64,000 nucleotides of DNA from JAICQM01 sp963781555 (GTDB taxonomy: Bacteria; Chloroflexota; Limnocylindria; QHBO01), in NCBI GenBank assembly GCA_963781555.1, contig CAWAGB010000006.1, forward strand, positions 1 to 64,000, given 5' to 3'. Shown piece by piece: positions 27,024-35,481 of this stretch. The position numbers were made by a program, and so were the translations under genes. A model generated the notes under the pieces. The model saw nothing but the letters and a program-made list of their open reading frames with translations. It was not told the DNA's origin and made no database searches. Numbering within the stretch: the first letter of the stretch is position 1; each line of letters starts with the position of its first letter.

Positions 27024-27029
27024 CATAAT
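27024..27029 (+). promoter_or_regulatory. -10 hexamer CATAAT, leaderless spacing
   Basis: CATAAT then GGCCGACCG then ATG at 27039 (9-nt gap). It lies directly after the hairpin. Confidence 0.5.
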
Positions 27030-27038
27030 GGCCGACCG

Positions 27039-28196
27039 ATGACCGACGCCGACCATCCCTCCACCCTCGCCAAGGGCGAGCAGCTGCTCGACGACGGGGA
27101 TCCGGAGGCGGCCCTCGAGCCCCTTCTTCGCGCCACGTCCTCTGCGAACCCGGACGTGTCCGGCGCCGCATGGCTGGCGCTCGGCACGGCGCGCTACCGG
27201 ACCGATGACGAGCCCGGTGCTCTCGTTGCCTGGCAGCGCGCGGCGGAGACCGATTTCCGAAGCGCCTGGATGGGCTGGCGCAGCGTGGCCGAGCAACAGG
27301 TCCGCGACGGCGACCTGGATGCCGCCATCACCGCCTACCGCGAGGCGGATCGGCGCGCACCTGCGCACGAGAAGGGCGCCATCGCCAACCGCATCGCGTG
27401 GTTGCTCAAGGAGACCGGCCACGACTTCGCCGCGCGGCGCCAGTTCAACCGCGCGCGCGGCAGCTACGCCGCCTTCACGCCGTATGTGACGTGGGGGATC
27501 ATGGCGATCTGCGTGGCGATCTATCTCCTCGACGTGGTGCTCACGCAGGGCCGGACGCTGCAGTTCTTCGGCGGGACTGGACCGATCGGCGACGCGGCGC
27601 TCATCTACGCGCCGTACGTCGCCGACGGCGAGTACTACCGCATCGTGACGAGCGCGTTCATCCACCTCGGGATCGGTCACCTGGCGTTCAACATGCTTGC
27701 CCTCAACCTGTTCGGGGGGGTGCTCGAGCAGATGTACGGGCGCGTCGAATACCTGGTCATCTACCTCCTCTGCGCCGCCGGTGGCAGCGTGCTGACCATG
27801 CTTGTCGCCCCCGGCCAGGCTGCGGCCGGTGCCTCGGGCGCCATATTCGGTCTCTTCGGCCTCGCCTTCGTCGTGCCCCGGCGCCACCGCGTGGCGACCA
27901 CTCGCGAGGCGCGCGCGGTCCTCGGCCAGGCCGGGACCCTGCTCGCCATCAACCTCGTCTTCACCTTCCTGATCCCGGGCATCAGCTGGACCGGGCATGT
28001 CGGCGGGCTGATCGTAGGCGCCGTGATCGGGTATCTCATCGCGCCCGCTCATGTGCCGACCATGAGCAGCATGTTCCGCCGCCCTGACGGCACCAGCATC
28101 GCCCCGCGCGCCTCGGGAGCGCTGCGCGCCGCGGCGTACCTGGCGGTGACCGCCGGGCTCGCGGCCGGCACGTGGTTCGCAATCGGGGTCGCCTGA
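27039..28196 (+). CDS. TPR-rhomboid intramembrane serine protease
   Basis: A 385-residue protein. Residues 1-140 form helical tetratricopeptide-like repeats (GEQLLDDGDPEAALEPLLRA, DLDAAITAYREADRRAP). A six- or seven-helix rhomboid domain follows. The oxyanion/HxxxN region is HLGIGHLAFNM (His214, Asn218). The catalytic Ser266 is in GASGAIFGLFGL and His320 is in WTGHVGG, so the dyad is complete. Rhomboids cleave membrane proteins inside the bilayer. The TPR part probably selects substrates or partners. The substrate is unknown. Confidence 0.85.
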   Translation: MTDADHPSTLAKGEQLLDDGDPEAALEPLLRATSSANPDVSGAAWLALGTARYRTDDEPGALVAWQRAAETDFRSAWMGWRSVAEQQVRDGDLDAAITAYREADRRAPAHEKGAIANRIAWLLKETGHDFAARRQFNRARGSYAAFTPYVTWGIMAICVAIYLLDVVLTQGRTLQFFGGTGPIGDAALIYAPYVADGEYYRIVTSAFIHLGIGHLAFNMLALNLFGGVLEQMYGRVEYLVIYLLCAAGGSVLTMLVAPGQAAAGASGAIFGLFGLAFVVPRRHRVATTREARAVLGQAGTLLAINLVFTFLIPGISWTGHVGGLIVGAVIGYLIAPAHVPTMSSMFRRPDGTSIAPRASGALRAAAYLAVTAGLAAGTWFAIGVA

Positions 28197-28208
28197 CCGG
28201 GGGGTGCC

Positions 28209-28241
28209 GCTAACCAGCCGCTAAGCGGCTGATAAGCCGCG
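28209..28241 (+). promoter_or_regulatory. Three 11-bp phased repeats upstream of the C39-like protease
   Basis: GCTAACCAGCC, GCTAAGCGGCT and GATAAGCCGCG follow each other with an exact 11-bp period. A TAGCGT at 28248-28253 may be the -10 of the gene at 28361. The 15-mer TAAGCGGCTGATAAG inside it is repeated exactly at 39558-39572. Confidence 0.5.
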
Positions 28242-28360
28242 CTGCGCTAGCGTGCCAGCAGGCCGGCGCCGTCCGGCCGCCGCTCATTCGGGGAGGTGTC
28301 GCCGCCAACGGTGTCGCAGTCGTATCGGTCCTGGTCACCTGCTGCGCTTCGGAGGTTGCG

Positions 28361-29335
28361 ATGTTTCGCATCCGGTTTCTGTTCCCCGCGCTCATGATCG
28401 GCATGAGCACCCTCATCCCATCCACGGCATTGGCCGACGACCCGACCGTGGAGGTCCTTCCCGGCCCCGCCAGTGGTACGACAACAATCCCTCTGCCCCT
28501 GAGTCGCAACGAACAGCGTTCGGTCGCGGCCCGCGAGCGTCAGGCGGCACAGCTCGCTGCCACCTTCACGTCGAAGGGGCGCCCCGCCGACGGCGACGTT
28601 GCGGCCACGGCGCTGTGCCCGACGTCTGCGGCCGAAGCCGCGGCACGCGATCAATCGGGCAGCTCGGAGAACGCGAAGGGAGGCGCGTTCGGGGCGACGC
28701 CGGCAGAGCGGGTCGCCGCCGTCACCGGGTCCGGCAGCTGCGTCAGCGACTTCGTCGCCATCTACCCGCGCCAGCAGATCAAGAGCTATTTCTGCGGCCC
28801 TGCAACCGTCCAGCAGGTCATCAACTACACGCGCGGCGTGTTCAGCTGGGACCAGGCGGTCAACTGGTTCGGCCAGCAGCAGATCTCCGATTGGTGGCTG
28901 AAGGCGGATGTCAACGGCGGCACGTCGCCCTACATGGAGCGGATCGGGATGAATGCCGGCAGCCGCCTCCCCGACGGCTTCACCTACTACGAGGTCCAGG
29001 TGAAGAGCGGCGCTGACTGGCACGCCAAGATCATCACCGACGTCACGGGCTGGAGCATGCCGATGACCGCGGCGGTGGCGCCCCGAGACGTCAATTTCAA
29101 GTACTTCCTCAGCAGCTGGGCGAACAGCCCAGCGGTCGACACCGGCCATTGGATCGTCATGCGCGGCTATTACGGCAAATGGGATGGCACCCGCGCCCCG
29201 CTCGCGTACTACACCGACTCATCGGGCGGCGCGGGCGGCGCCACCGGGCGCTTCTACGACCCCAGCTTCGACGTCTACCAGACCCTGCTCAAGACCAATC
29301 GGGTCCACACACAGGGCAAATGGGTTGTCTGGTAG
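28361..29335 (+). CDS. Secreted C39-like (papain-fold) peptidase
   Basis: A 324-residue exported protein. The signal peptide ends near ALADD at residue 25, then a disordered linker rich in Ala, Gly and Ser. The catalytic domain has Cys145 in KSYFCGPATVQQVINY and a catalytic His in DTGHWIVMRGYYG, with YYTDSSGG downstream. This is the C39-like (Peptidase_C39_2) pattern of secreted or wall-associated proteases and amidases. The phased 11-bp repeats upstream suggest control by a response regulator. The next gene overlaps its 3' end. Confidence 0.75.
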   Translation: MFRIRFLFPALMIGMSTLIPSTALADDPTVEVLPGPASGTTTIPLPLSRNEQRSVAARERQAAQLAATFTSKGRPADGDVAATALCPTSAAEAAARDQSGSSENAKGGAFGATPAERVAAVTGSGSCVSDFVAIYPRQQIKSYFCGPATVQQVINYTRGVFSWDQAVNWFGQQQISDWWLKADVNGGTSPYMERIGMNAGSRLPDGFTYYEVQVKSGADWHAKIITDVTGWSMPMTAAVAPRDVNFKYFLSSWANSPAVDTGHWIVMRGYYGKWDGTRAPLAYYTDSSGGAGGATGRFYDPSFDVYQTLLKTNRVHTQGKWVVW

Positions 29336-30557
29336 CGGTAGGCGGCTGCCCGGCATCGGCCGGGCAGCCGCAATCTTGGTGACCGTTGCAATCGTCGGCT
29401 GCGGCGCTCCGCCGCCCGGCCCGAGCGGCTCCGTGGCGGTGTCGCCGCAGTCTCGGGATTCGCGCGCGACGACAGCCGCCGCCAGCGGGACGGTGTCGCT
29501 CGGCGCCGACCCCGCCGACGCCGCTCTCACGACGGTGGCGGAACACGGCATCGTCGATCGTCCCTCGGCGACCCTGTTCCTGACGACGGACGGGGAGTCG
29601 ATCATCTTCTCGGGGACCTCAGCGCGAGATGCGCCCACCGATCACGCGCCCGACCTGCTGGCGGCCCGTCCCGGCGAGGCGCCCCGGGTGATCTTCACGA
29701 ATCCTCGACGACAATCGGACCTGATACCGGTTGCCGCTGGAGGGGGGTATGTGGCCTTCGGCGAGGGCAACGTGGCTGAATTCGGCGAAAAGGCATGGAG
29801 GCTCTGGCTCCTCCCGCCAGGTGCCGCCGATCCGATCGAGCTGGATCGCAACCCGGCGCACAACGACGCGCCACTTCCACTCGTGGCGATCAATGATCGC
29901 CATCTCGTGTGGCAGGCGATTGGATTCGGTCCCGAGCTCGAGCGCGCGGACCTCGTCGCCATCGACCTTCCGTCAATGACGCGTCGCGTCATCCGCTCGG
30001 CGGATCCGCAGGAGTATCAGTGGTGGGACCCGGCGCTCGACGGGGATCGCCTCGTGTACACCGAAGTGGACTACGTGCATGGAGATGCCGCATCCCTGTT
30101 CCAGCCGGCCGAGCTCTACGCGATGCTGCTTGACCTGGGTGACCCCATGGCGACTCCGCAACGCCTGGACAGGTCGGGGCGGGCCAGCGAACCGGACATC
30201 CACGATGGATTGGTGGTGTGGAAGGAAGCCGACAACGTGTTCGCCTGGGGGACCCTGGTGGTTCACGATCTCGGCTCCGGCCAATCCCGGATGGTGGCGA
30301 CCGATCCGCAGGGAGGTATAAAGTCCCCGTCGGTCGGCAACCGCTACGTCGGCTTCTGGGGGATCGATGACACCCAGTTCTACCTCTACGACCTCAAGCG
30401 GGCCGAGATGGCGCGCATCTTCCAGATTGCGCCGACCAGTGAGATCGGCGGCGCATTCCGGGTCGAGGTGGCCGGCGATCTCGCCGTCTGGATCCAGGGC
30501 ACGGAAGGCGATCCCGCGCTCGCGTGGGCGCGCTTGCCGACCATGGACGATCCCTGA
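29325..30557 (+). CDS. Lipoprotein with a beta-propeller-like repeat domain
   Basis: About 410 residues if it starts at TTG 29325, inside the end of the protease gene; the exact start is uncertain. A signal sequence with lipobox VAIVGC sets the lipid anchor. The mature part has recurring modules of about 45-50 residues with a V(I/L)W or GDRLVY strand: NDRHLVWQAIGFG, DGDRLVYTEVDY, HDGLVVWKEADNVF, GNRYVGFWGIDD, AGDLAVWIQGTE. This pattern fits a TolB-like six-bladed propeller. It probably binds a ligand or protein at the cell surface, together with the overlapping protease. Confidence 0.6.
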   Translation: MSGSGRRLPGIGRAAAILVTVAIVGCGAPPPGPSGSVAVSPQSRDSRATTAAASGTVSLGADPADAALTTVAEHGIVDRPSATLFLTTDGESIIFSGTSARDAPTDHAPDLLAARPGEAPRVIFTNPRRQSDLIPVAAGGGYVAFGEGNVAEFGEKAWRLWLLPPGAADPIELDRNPAHNDAPLPLVAINDRHLVWQAIGFGPELERADLVAIDLPSMTRRVIRSADPQEYQWWDPALDGDRLVYTEVDYVHGDAASLFQPAELYAMLLDLGDPMATPQRLDRSGRASEPDIHDGLVVWKEADNVFAWGTLVVHDLGSGQSRMVATDPQGGIKSPSVGNRYVGFWGIDDTQFYLYDLKRAEMARIFQIAPTSEIGGAFRVEVAGDLAVWIQGTEGDPALAWARLPTMDDP

Positions 30558-30578
30558 GCGGGGCGAGTGTCCCGGACG

Positions 30579-31469
30579 TCAGGCGCCGGCCGCTCGCTCC
30601 TCCACTGGACGCGCAGCCGACGTGGGCGGCGGCAACGGGCGGAGGTACATCGTCAGCACGATGCCGAGGTAGCCTGCCCAGCTGAGCAGGGTCAGCCATT
30701 CCGGGGTGGCGGCGTAGCCGAAGATCGCCCGCAGCATCTCGCCGAGGAAGTTGCCCTCGTGCGGCAGGATCGCGCTCAGGTCGAAGGCGGTGGCGCTCAG
30801 CGGCAGCTCAGTCCCGTAGAACTCCGCCACCTCCACGAACTCGTGCACGGCGTGGCTGAGCAGCCCGGCGGCAATGAAGATGAGCGCCACGCCGGTCCAC
30901 TGGAAGAACGTGCGCAGGTTGATGACACGCGCGCCGCGGTAGAAGCCGTAGCCGATGCCGGTCGCGATGAGCAGCCCGATGACGGCGCCGAGCAAGGTGC
31001 TTGCTGCGCCGCCCTCCGCGCGCGCGGCGGCCTGGGTCTGGCCGAGCAGGAAGAGCGCCGTCTCGATTCCCTCTCGAATCACGGCGGTGAAGGCCAGCGC
31101 GGTGAGCCCCCACACGCTCCCGTCGGTCAGGACCCGATCAACCGATGCGTGCAGCTCGTTCCGCACCCCGGCCGCCTGGCGTCGCATCCAGAAGAGCATC
31201 CACGTGACGACCGCCGTGGCGACCACCATCGCGATGCCCTCGAATATCTGCTCCGCGGGTTCGGAGAACTCGCCGATGGTGGCGAACAGCACGACGCCGG
31301 CGACGAGGCTGACGCCGGCGGCAGCCGCGACGCCCAGCCAGATCTTGCCGAAACGGCGCCGATTCCCGGTCCGCGCCAGGTAGGCGAGCACGATGCTCAC
31401 GATGAGGGCCGCCTCGACCCCCTCGCGGAGGCCGGTCAGCAGTCCGGCGGACAGAAACCCGAGATTCAA
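30579..31469 (-). CDS. efeU: FTR1/EfeU-type high-affinity iron permease
   Basis: A 296-residue protein with seven membrane helices. It carries both iron-transfer REGxE motifs, REGVE at residues 15-19 and REGIE at 132-136. These motifs pass ferric iron across the membrane in FTR1/EfeU proteins. The partner EfeO/EfeB genes of the usual efeUOB operon are absent nearby, so it may work alone or with distant partners. An IdeR/DtxR-like palindrome at 31515-31530 overlaps its -10, which predicts repression when iron is plentiful. Confidence 0.88.
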   Translation of the reverse strand: MNLGFLSAGLLTGLREGVEAALIVSIVLAYLARTGNRRRFGKIWLGVAAAAGVSLVAGVVLFATIGEFSEPAEQIFEGIAMVVATAVVTWMLFWMRRQAAGVRNELHASVDRVLTDGSVWGLTALAFTAVIREGIETALFLLGQTQAAARAEGGAASTLLGAVIGLLIATGIGYGFYRGARVINLRTFFQWTGVALIFIAAGLLSHAVHEFVEVAEFYGTELPLSATAFDLSAILPHEGNFLGEMLRAIFGYAATPEWLTLLSWAGYLGIVLTMYLRPLPPPTSAARPVEERAAGA

Positions 31470-31514
31470 CGTCAGATGCTCCTGGCAACGGTCGGAGGGG
31501 GATCGTGGACCGGC

Positions 31515-31530
31515 GTTAGGCTAGCCTGAC
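31515..31530 (-). promoter_or_regulatory. DtxR/IdeR-like iron box overlapping the efeU -10
   Basis: GTTAGGCTAGCCTGAC is a near-perfect palindrome matching the core of the DtxR/IdeR consensus (TTAGGTTAGSCTAACCTAA). On the minus strand it contains TAGCCT (31518-31523), a likely -10 hexamer, 48 nt upstream of the efeU ATG. Confidence 0.65.
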
Positions 31531-31609
31531 GACATTCCTTCGTCAACCCGAATCACCGGTGGCCGGGTCGGGATTCCCGCGGCGCGGCGGCGGTCCGAGT
31601 GGAGATCGC

Positions 31610-31615
31610 TAGAAT
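31610..31615 (+). promoter_or_regulatory. -10 hexamer TAGAAT for the acyl-CoA dehydrogenase gene
   Basis: TAGAAT in GATCGCTAGAATCGTGG lies 74 nt before ATG 31690. This gene has a leader, with GGAGCCC as ribosome-binding site. Confidence 0.5.
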
Positions 31616-31689
31616 CGTGGTCAGCCAGTGTCTGATCACCCGCGACGTGCGGGTGCCCACCCCACTCACCGTTTCGCCATGGAGCCCTG

Positions 31690-32886
31690 ATGATCGATTT
31701 CTCACTGACCGATGCCCAGCGAGAGGTGCAGCGCACGGCGCGCGCCTTCGCGGAGCGGGAGATCCTCCCGCGCATCGGCGAGCTCGACAGCACCGCGAGG
31801 TACGACCGCTCCCTCTACGAGAAGATGGGAGCGGCGGGCCTCCTGGGCCTGCCGATTCCGGAGCAGTACGGCGGCGCCGGGATGGACTACATCGCCTTCG
31901 CCCTGCTGTGCGAGGAGATGGAGCGAGCTGACACTGCATTTCGCGTCATCCTCAGTGTCCACACCGGCCTCAACTCGCTGACCCTGCTGCAGTGGGGGAG
32001 CGAGGAGCAGAAGCAGCAGTACCTGGTCCCCCAGGCGCGCGGCGAGAAACTGGCGACGTTCGGGCTCACCGAGCCCGGCGTCGGGTCGGACGCCGCGAGC
32101 CTGTCGACGACGGCGCGCCGCGACGGCGATCGGTACATCCTCAACGGGTCCAAGATCTGGATCAGCCTCGGCGACACCGCCGACCACGTGCTGGTCTTCG
32201 CCACGGTGGACAAGAGCAAGGGCCACAAGGGGATCACCGCCTTCATCGTCGAGCGCTCGTTCCCCGGGTTCAGCTCGGAGTCCCTGCACGGCAAGCTGGG
32301 CGTCCGCGCCGGCAATACCGGGATCCTCACCTTCGACGACTGCGAGGTGCCGGCAGCCAACCGGGTCGGCGAGGAGGGCGAGGGCTTCACCATCGCCATG
32401 AGCGCCATCGACCAGGGCCGCTATACCGTCGCCGCCGGGAGCGTGGGACTCGCCCAGGCGTGCCTCGACGCATCGGTCAAGTACGCGCACGAGCGCAAGA
32501 CGTTCGGCTCCGAGATCGGCGAGCACCAGCTCGTCAAGCAGATGATCTCGAAGATGTACGCCGGGATCGAGGCGGGTCGCCTGCTCGTCTTCAAGGCGGG
32601 TTGGAAGAAGAACGCCGGCGAGCGCAACACGCGGGAGACGGGGCTGGCCAAGTGGTTCTGCACCGACCACGCGGTCGCCTCGGCGCTCGACGCGATCCAG
32701 GTCCACGGCGCGTACGGCTACAGCAACGAGTACCCCGTGGAGCGCTACCTTCGCAACTCCAAGGGCTCGGTGATCTACGAGGGAACCAGCCAGATCCACA
32801 CCCTCATGCAGGCCGACTACGTCCTCGGCTACCGCAAGGACCGCCCGCTGCGCATGCCACAGCCGCCGTTCGAAGGCGAGATGTAG
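31690..32886 (+). CDS. Acyl-CoA dehydrogenase
   Basis: A 398-residue flavoprotein of the standard acyl-CoA dehydrogenase length. An N-terminal helical domain is followed by the FAD-contact motif ATFGLTEPGVGSDAAS and KIWISLGDTADHVLVFA, then the C-terminal helical domain. The catalytic glutamate is in GSVIYEGTSQIHTLMQ, the placement typical of short/medium-chain enzymes. DAIQVHGAYGYSNEYPVER is the signature-2 region. It introduces the alpha-beta double bond in fatty or branched acyl-CoA and passes electrons to ETF. With the E1, hydroxyacyl-CoA dehydrogenase and mutase genes it fits branched amino-acid catabolism. Confidence 0.9.
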   Translation: MIDFSLTDAQREVQRTARAFAEREILPRIGELDSTARYDRSLYEKMGAAGLLGLPIPEQYGGAGMDYIAFALLCEEMERADTAFRVILSVHTGLNSLTLLQWGSEEQKQQYLVPQARGEKLATFGLTEPGVGSDAASLSTTARRDGDRYILNGSKIWISLGDTADHVLVFATVDKSKGHKGITAFIVERSFPGFSSESLHGKLGVRAGNTGILTFDDCEVPAANRVGEEGEGFTIAMSAIDQGRYTVAAGSVGLAQACLDASVKYAHERKTFGSEIGEHQLVKQMISKMYAGIEAGRLLVFKAGWKKNAGERNTRETGLAKWFCTDHAVASALDAIQVHGAYGYSNEYPVERYLRNSKGSVIYEGTSQIHTLMQADYVLGYRKDRPLRMPQPPFEGEM

Positions 32887-32892
32887 GGCCCG

Positions 32893-33441
32893 ATGAGCCG
32901 GACCATCGAACTGTTCGTCGGGATCCTCCTGCTCGCCATTGGCGTGCTCATCCTGGCCGGCGAATGGATACGCACCTTCCTCGGCGACCTTGGCGTCACT
33001 CCCGAGCTGTGGGCGTGGTGGCCGGCGCTGCTCGTCGTCCTGTCGCTCTTCTTCCTGGCGCCCGCGGTGTTCGGCGAGCAGCATCGTCGTCTGCGAGCGG
33101 GAATGGTGATCCCCGGCGTCGTGCTTGCGGCCGTGGGCGGCGCCGCGCTGTACACGTCACTCACCGATCGCTGGGACGCGTGGTCGTACCTGTGGAGCGT
33201 CTTCCCATTCAGCGTCGGCCTCGGCATGTATGCCGCCGGCTGGATCGCCGACGCGCCGGCCTTCAAGTGGATCGGGGCGGGCGTTGCCGCCGGTGGGGTC
33301 GTCGCCTATGTGGCTTTTGCGACCGCATTTGGTGGCGAGGCGTTCCGCCTGGTCGCCGCGGTGGGGATCATCGCCCTCGGCATGGCCCTCACAGTCGGCG
33401 GGTTGGCCGAGCGGCTGTCCCGCAAGCACCCGGCGGCCTGA
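32893..33441 (+). CDS. Six-helix membrane protein of unknown function (DUF5668/LiaF-TM-like)
   Basis: A 182-residue integral membrane protein with about six hydrophobic helices in hairpin pairs. It starts ELFVGILLLAIGVLILAGEW and has a WWPALLVVLSLFFLAP segment that resembles the LiaF/DUF5668 membrane module. There is no soluble domain. It lies 6 bp after the acyl-CoA dehydrogenase gene and may be cotranscribed with it, though a functional link is not obvious. Confidence 0.6.
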   Translation: MSRTIELFVGILLLAIGVLILAGEWIRTFLGDLGVTPELWAWWPALLVVLSLFFLAPAVFGEQHRRLRAGMVIPGVVLAAVGGAALYTSLTDRWDAWSYLWSVFPFSVGLGMYAAGWIADAPAFKWIGAGVAAGGVVAYVAFATAFGGEAFRLVAAVGIIALGMALTVGGLAERLSRKHPAA

Positions 33442-33463
33442 ACTGGGCTCGCTGTCGCACCGG

Positions 33464-34012
33464 TCAACCGGGGGGCAGCACCACTCCTACGAGCCCGATG
33501 GCGACCGCCATGCTGGCAATCCCGGGAGCCAGCACCCGCATCCATCGCGAGCGCAGGCGGGCGACGGTGGCCGCGATCACGGCGGCGGCCACCGCGCCGC
33601 CAAGGCCGCCGACCGCGGCCGCGAAGGCATGCGCCAGGGTGGGCGAAGCAACGCCGACCTGGCGTTCCCCGGCCATCACGACGCCCAGGATGACGAGGCC
33701 CAGCGCCGCGAAGAGTGCGGCCCCGAGGGTCGCCATGGCAGCGCGCGGGGCACCCTGCTGGGTCGCGCCGGTTGCGGCAGCGCCAGCGGCCAGGATGGCG
33801 GCGACAAGGTACGTGAGGAAGATCGGATGACCGGCGTCGGCGGGCGCGCCGGCGACGAACCACGCCAGGGTGACGATGGGCGCCGAGAGCATCCCCAGTG
33901 CCGCCACCCAGGTGAGCGGCCGCGTCCAGTCCTCCGGGTCCTCCGGCGGGACGACGTTGCCAAGACGGACACTGGCGGGGACGAGGTCGCTGCCGATACC
34001 GTCTTCGCTCAC
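33464..34012 (-). CDS. Four-helix membrane protein, function unknown
   Basis: A 182-residue protein from a GTG at 34012 that overlaps the stop of the CysS/MshC-like gene (GTGA). A polar N-terminus of 30 residues precedes four Ala/Gly/Val-rich membrane helices. I recognise no family. Translational coupling to the ligase suggests shared expression only. Confidence 0.55.
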   Translation of the reverse strand: MSEDGIGSDLVPASVRLGNVVPPEDPEDWTRPLTWVAALGMLSAPIVTLAWFVAGAPADAGHPIFLTYLVAAILAAGAAATGATQQGAPRAAMATLGAALFAALGLVILGVVMAGERQVGVASPTLAHAFAAAVGGLGGAVAAAVIAATVARLRSRWMRVLAPGIASMAVAIGLVGVVLPPG

Positions 34013-35277
34013 GTCGCGGCGGCGCCGTGTTCCACGTCGCGCGCCGAAGCCAGCCGCAGACCGATGATCCTGGTCCCCAGCTCGTGAACCATCCAGCCTG
34101 CCTCCATGGCGAGCCGCTCATCATCACCCGCGGCGAGCGCTGCAAGCGCGTGCAGCTCGGGGAGGGCGGCAGGCGTGTCCAGGTCGTCGTCCATCGCGGC
34201 CAGGAAGCGCTCCCGGTGTTCCGCCACTGCCGGCAGGAGCGCGGCATCGGAGTCGAGGGCCGGCGAATCCGGTGCCAGGTCGCGGGCGCGGCAGGCGGCG
34301 CTGCGCAGGCGGGCCGCGGCTTGTGCGGATGCCTCGAGGCCGGCAGCGTCGTACTCGACCTCGCGGCGGTAGTGGTGCGAGAGGATGTAGTGGCGGATTG
34401 CGTCCCCGGGGTACGAGCGCAGCAGGTCGCGGACGAGGACCAGGTTGCCGAGCGACTTGCTCATCTTTTCGCCCTCATGGCGCAGCATTCCAACGTGCAT
34501 CCACGTGTCCACGAACGGCCGCTCCCCGGTGGCCGCCTCTGACTGCGCGGCCTCCGATTCGTGGTGGGGGAAGATGAGGTCGCCGCCGCCGCCGTGGATC
34601 GCGAAGCGATTGCCGAGGTAGGCGGTCGACATGGCCGAGCACTCGATGTGCCACCCGGGGCGGCCCGCCCCCCACGGCGCCTCCCAGGCCGGCTCGTCGT
34701 CGAGGGAGCGCTGCCACAGCACGAAGTCGAGCGGGTCGCGCTTGCCCGGCATCGCCGGGATGTTGCCGCGATCGTTGGCGATGGGGAGCATTGCCTCCCG
34801 TGGCAGCCCGGACACCTCGCCGTACGCCGGCCACGACGCCACGTCGAAATAGACATTGCCCTCCGCCGCGTAGGCGTGTCCGCGCGCCAGCAGGGCGCCG
34901 ATCATGGCCTGCATCTGCGGGAGGTGCTCGGTCGCGCGCGGGTAGACGTGCGGCGGCAGCCAGTTGAGGGCGGCCATCTCCGTGAGGAAGGTGGTCACCC
35001 AGCGGTTGCCGAGATCGAGGTAGTCCTCGCCGGTCTCGCGCGCCTTGCGCAGCATGTCATCGTCCACATCGGTCAGGTTCTGGACGTAGCGCACCTCGTG
35101 GCCGAGGTGGACGAGGTAGCGATGCAGAACATCGAAGCTGATATAGGTGAACGCGTGGCCGAGATGCCCTGTGTCGTAGGGAGTCACGCCGCACACGTAG
35201 AGCCCGACCGGCCGGTCCATCGGCTGCTCGAACGGCACGAGCGCGCCGCGGCGCGAGTCGTGGAGGCGGAGGGTCAC
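34009..35277 (-). CDS. cysS: Cysteinyl-tRNA synthetase / MshC-like ligase without the C-terminal tail
   Basis: A 422-residue class I ligase. The HIGH-type motif is PYDTGHLGHAFTYISFD (residues 33-49), in the MshC-like form. Zinc-binding residues are Cys29, Cys in WHIECSAMS, and His in FPHHESE. The KMSKS loop is GEKMSKSLGNLVLV. Standard CysRS proteins are about 460-480 residues and end in a small tail domain; this one stops after the helical DALR-type region, as MshC (mycothiol ligase) does. Only one such gene is in the window, so tRNA charging is the safer call. The GTG start at 35277 lies 7 nt behind TAGAAT. Confidence 0.75.
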   Translation of the reverse strand: MTLRLHDSRRGALVPFEQPMDRPVGLYVCGVTPYDTGHLGHAFTYISFDVLHRYLVHLGHEVRYVQNLTDVDDDMLRKARETGEDYLDLGNRWVTTFLTEMAALNWLPPHVYPRATEHLPQMQAMIGALLARGHAYAAEGNVYFDVASWPAYGEVSGLPREAMLPIANDRGNIPAMPGKRDPLDFVLWQRSLDDEPAWEAPWGAGRPGWHIECSAMSTAYLGNRFAIHGGGGDLIFPHHESEAAQSEAATGERPFVDTWMHVGMLRHEGEKMSKSLGNLVLVRDLLRSYPGDAIRHYILSHHYRREVEYDAAGLEASAQAAARLRSAACRARDLAPDSPALDSDAALLPAVAEHRERFLAAMDDDLDTPAALPELHALAALAAGDDERLAMEAGWMVHELGTRIIGLRLASARDVEHGAAAT

Positions 35278-35284
35278 GCTCCCG

Positions 35285-35316
35285 ATTCTAGAGGGCTGGA
35301 CGAGGGGCGGTAGAAT
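35285..35316. promoter_or_regulatory. Divergent -10 pair TAGAAT / TAGAAT
   Basis: TAGAAT on the minus strand at 35285-35290 lies 7 nt before the GTG of cysS (leaderless). TAGAAT on the plus strand at 35311-35316 serves the small gene at 35370 with a leader of about 47 nt. Both are followed by CGG. Confidence 0.55.
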
Positions 35317-35369
35317 CGGCCGACCCCGATGGGGATTTGCTGCCGCACCCTGAGGAGCCTGAGTAGATC

Positions 35370-35474
35370 ATGGAAGTCCTGCGCTGGATGTTCTTCTTCC
35401 TGCTTGCCCTGGTGCTGATCGTGTTCGCGATCTTCTGGGTGCAGGGACGCCCGTTGCCGTTGCCGCGCTTCTGA
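35370..35474 (+). CDS. 34-residue single-pass membrane protein
   Basis: ATG at 35370 with GAGGAG 12 nt upstream and TAGAAT at 35311. The peptide is a short acidic start, one long hydrophobic helix (MFFFLLALVLIVFAIFWVQG) and a short Pro/Leu/Arg tail. A dedicated promoter and ribosome-binding site make it a likely real small membrane protein, perhaps a regulator or a stabilising subunit. Its partner is unknown. Confidence 0.6.
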   Translation: MEVLRWMFFFLLALVLIVFAIFWVQGRPLPLPRF

Positions 35475-35481
35475 ACGCCGC

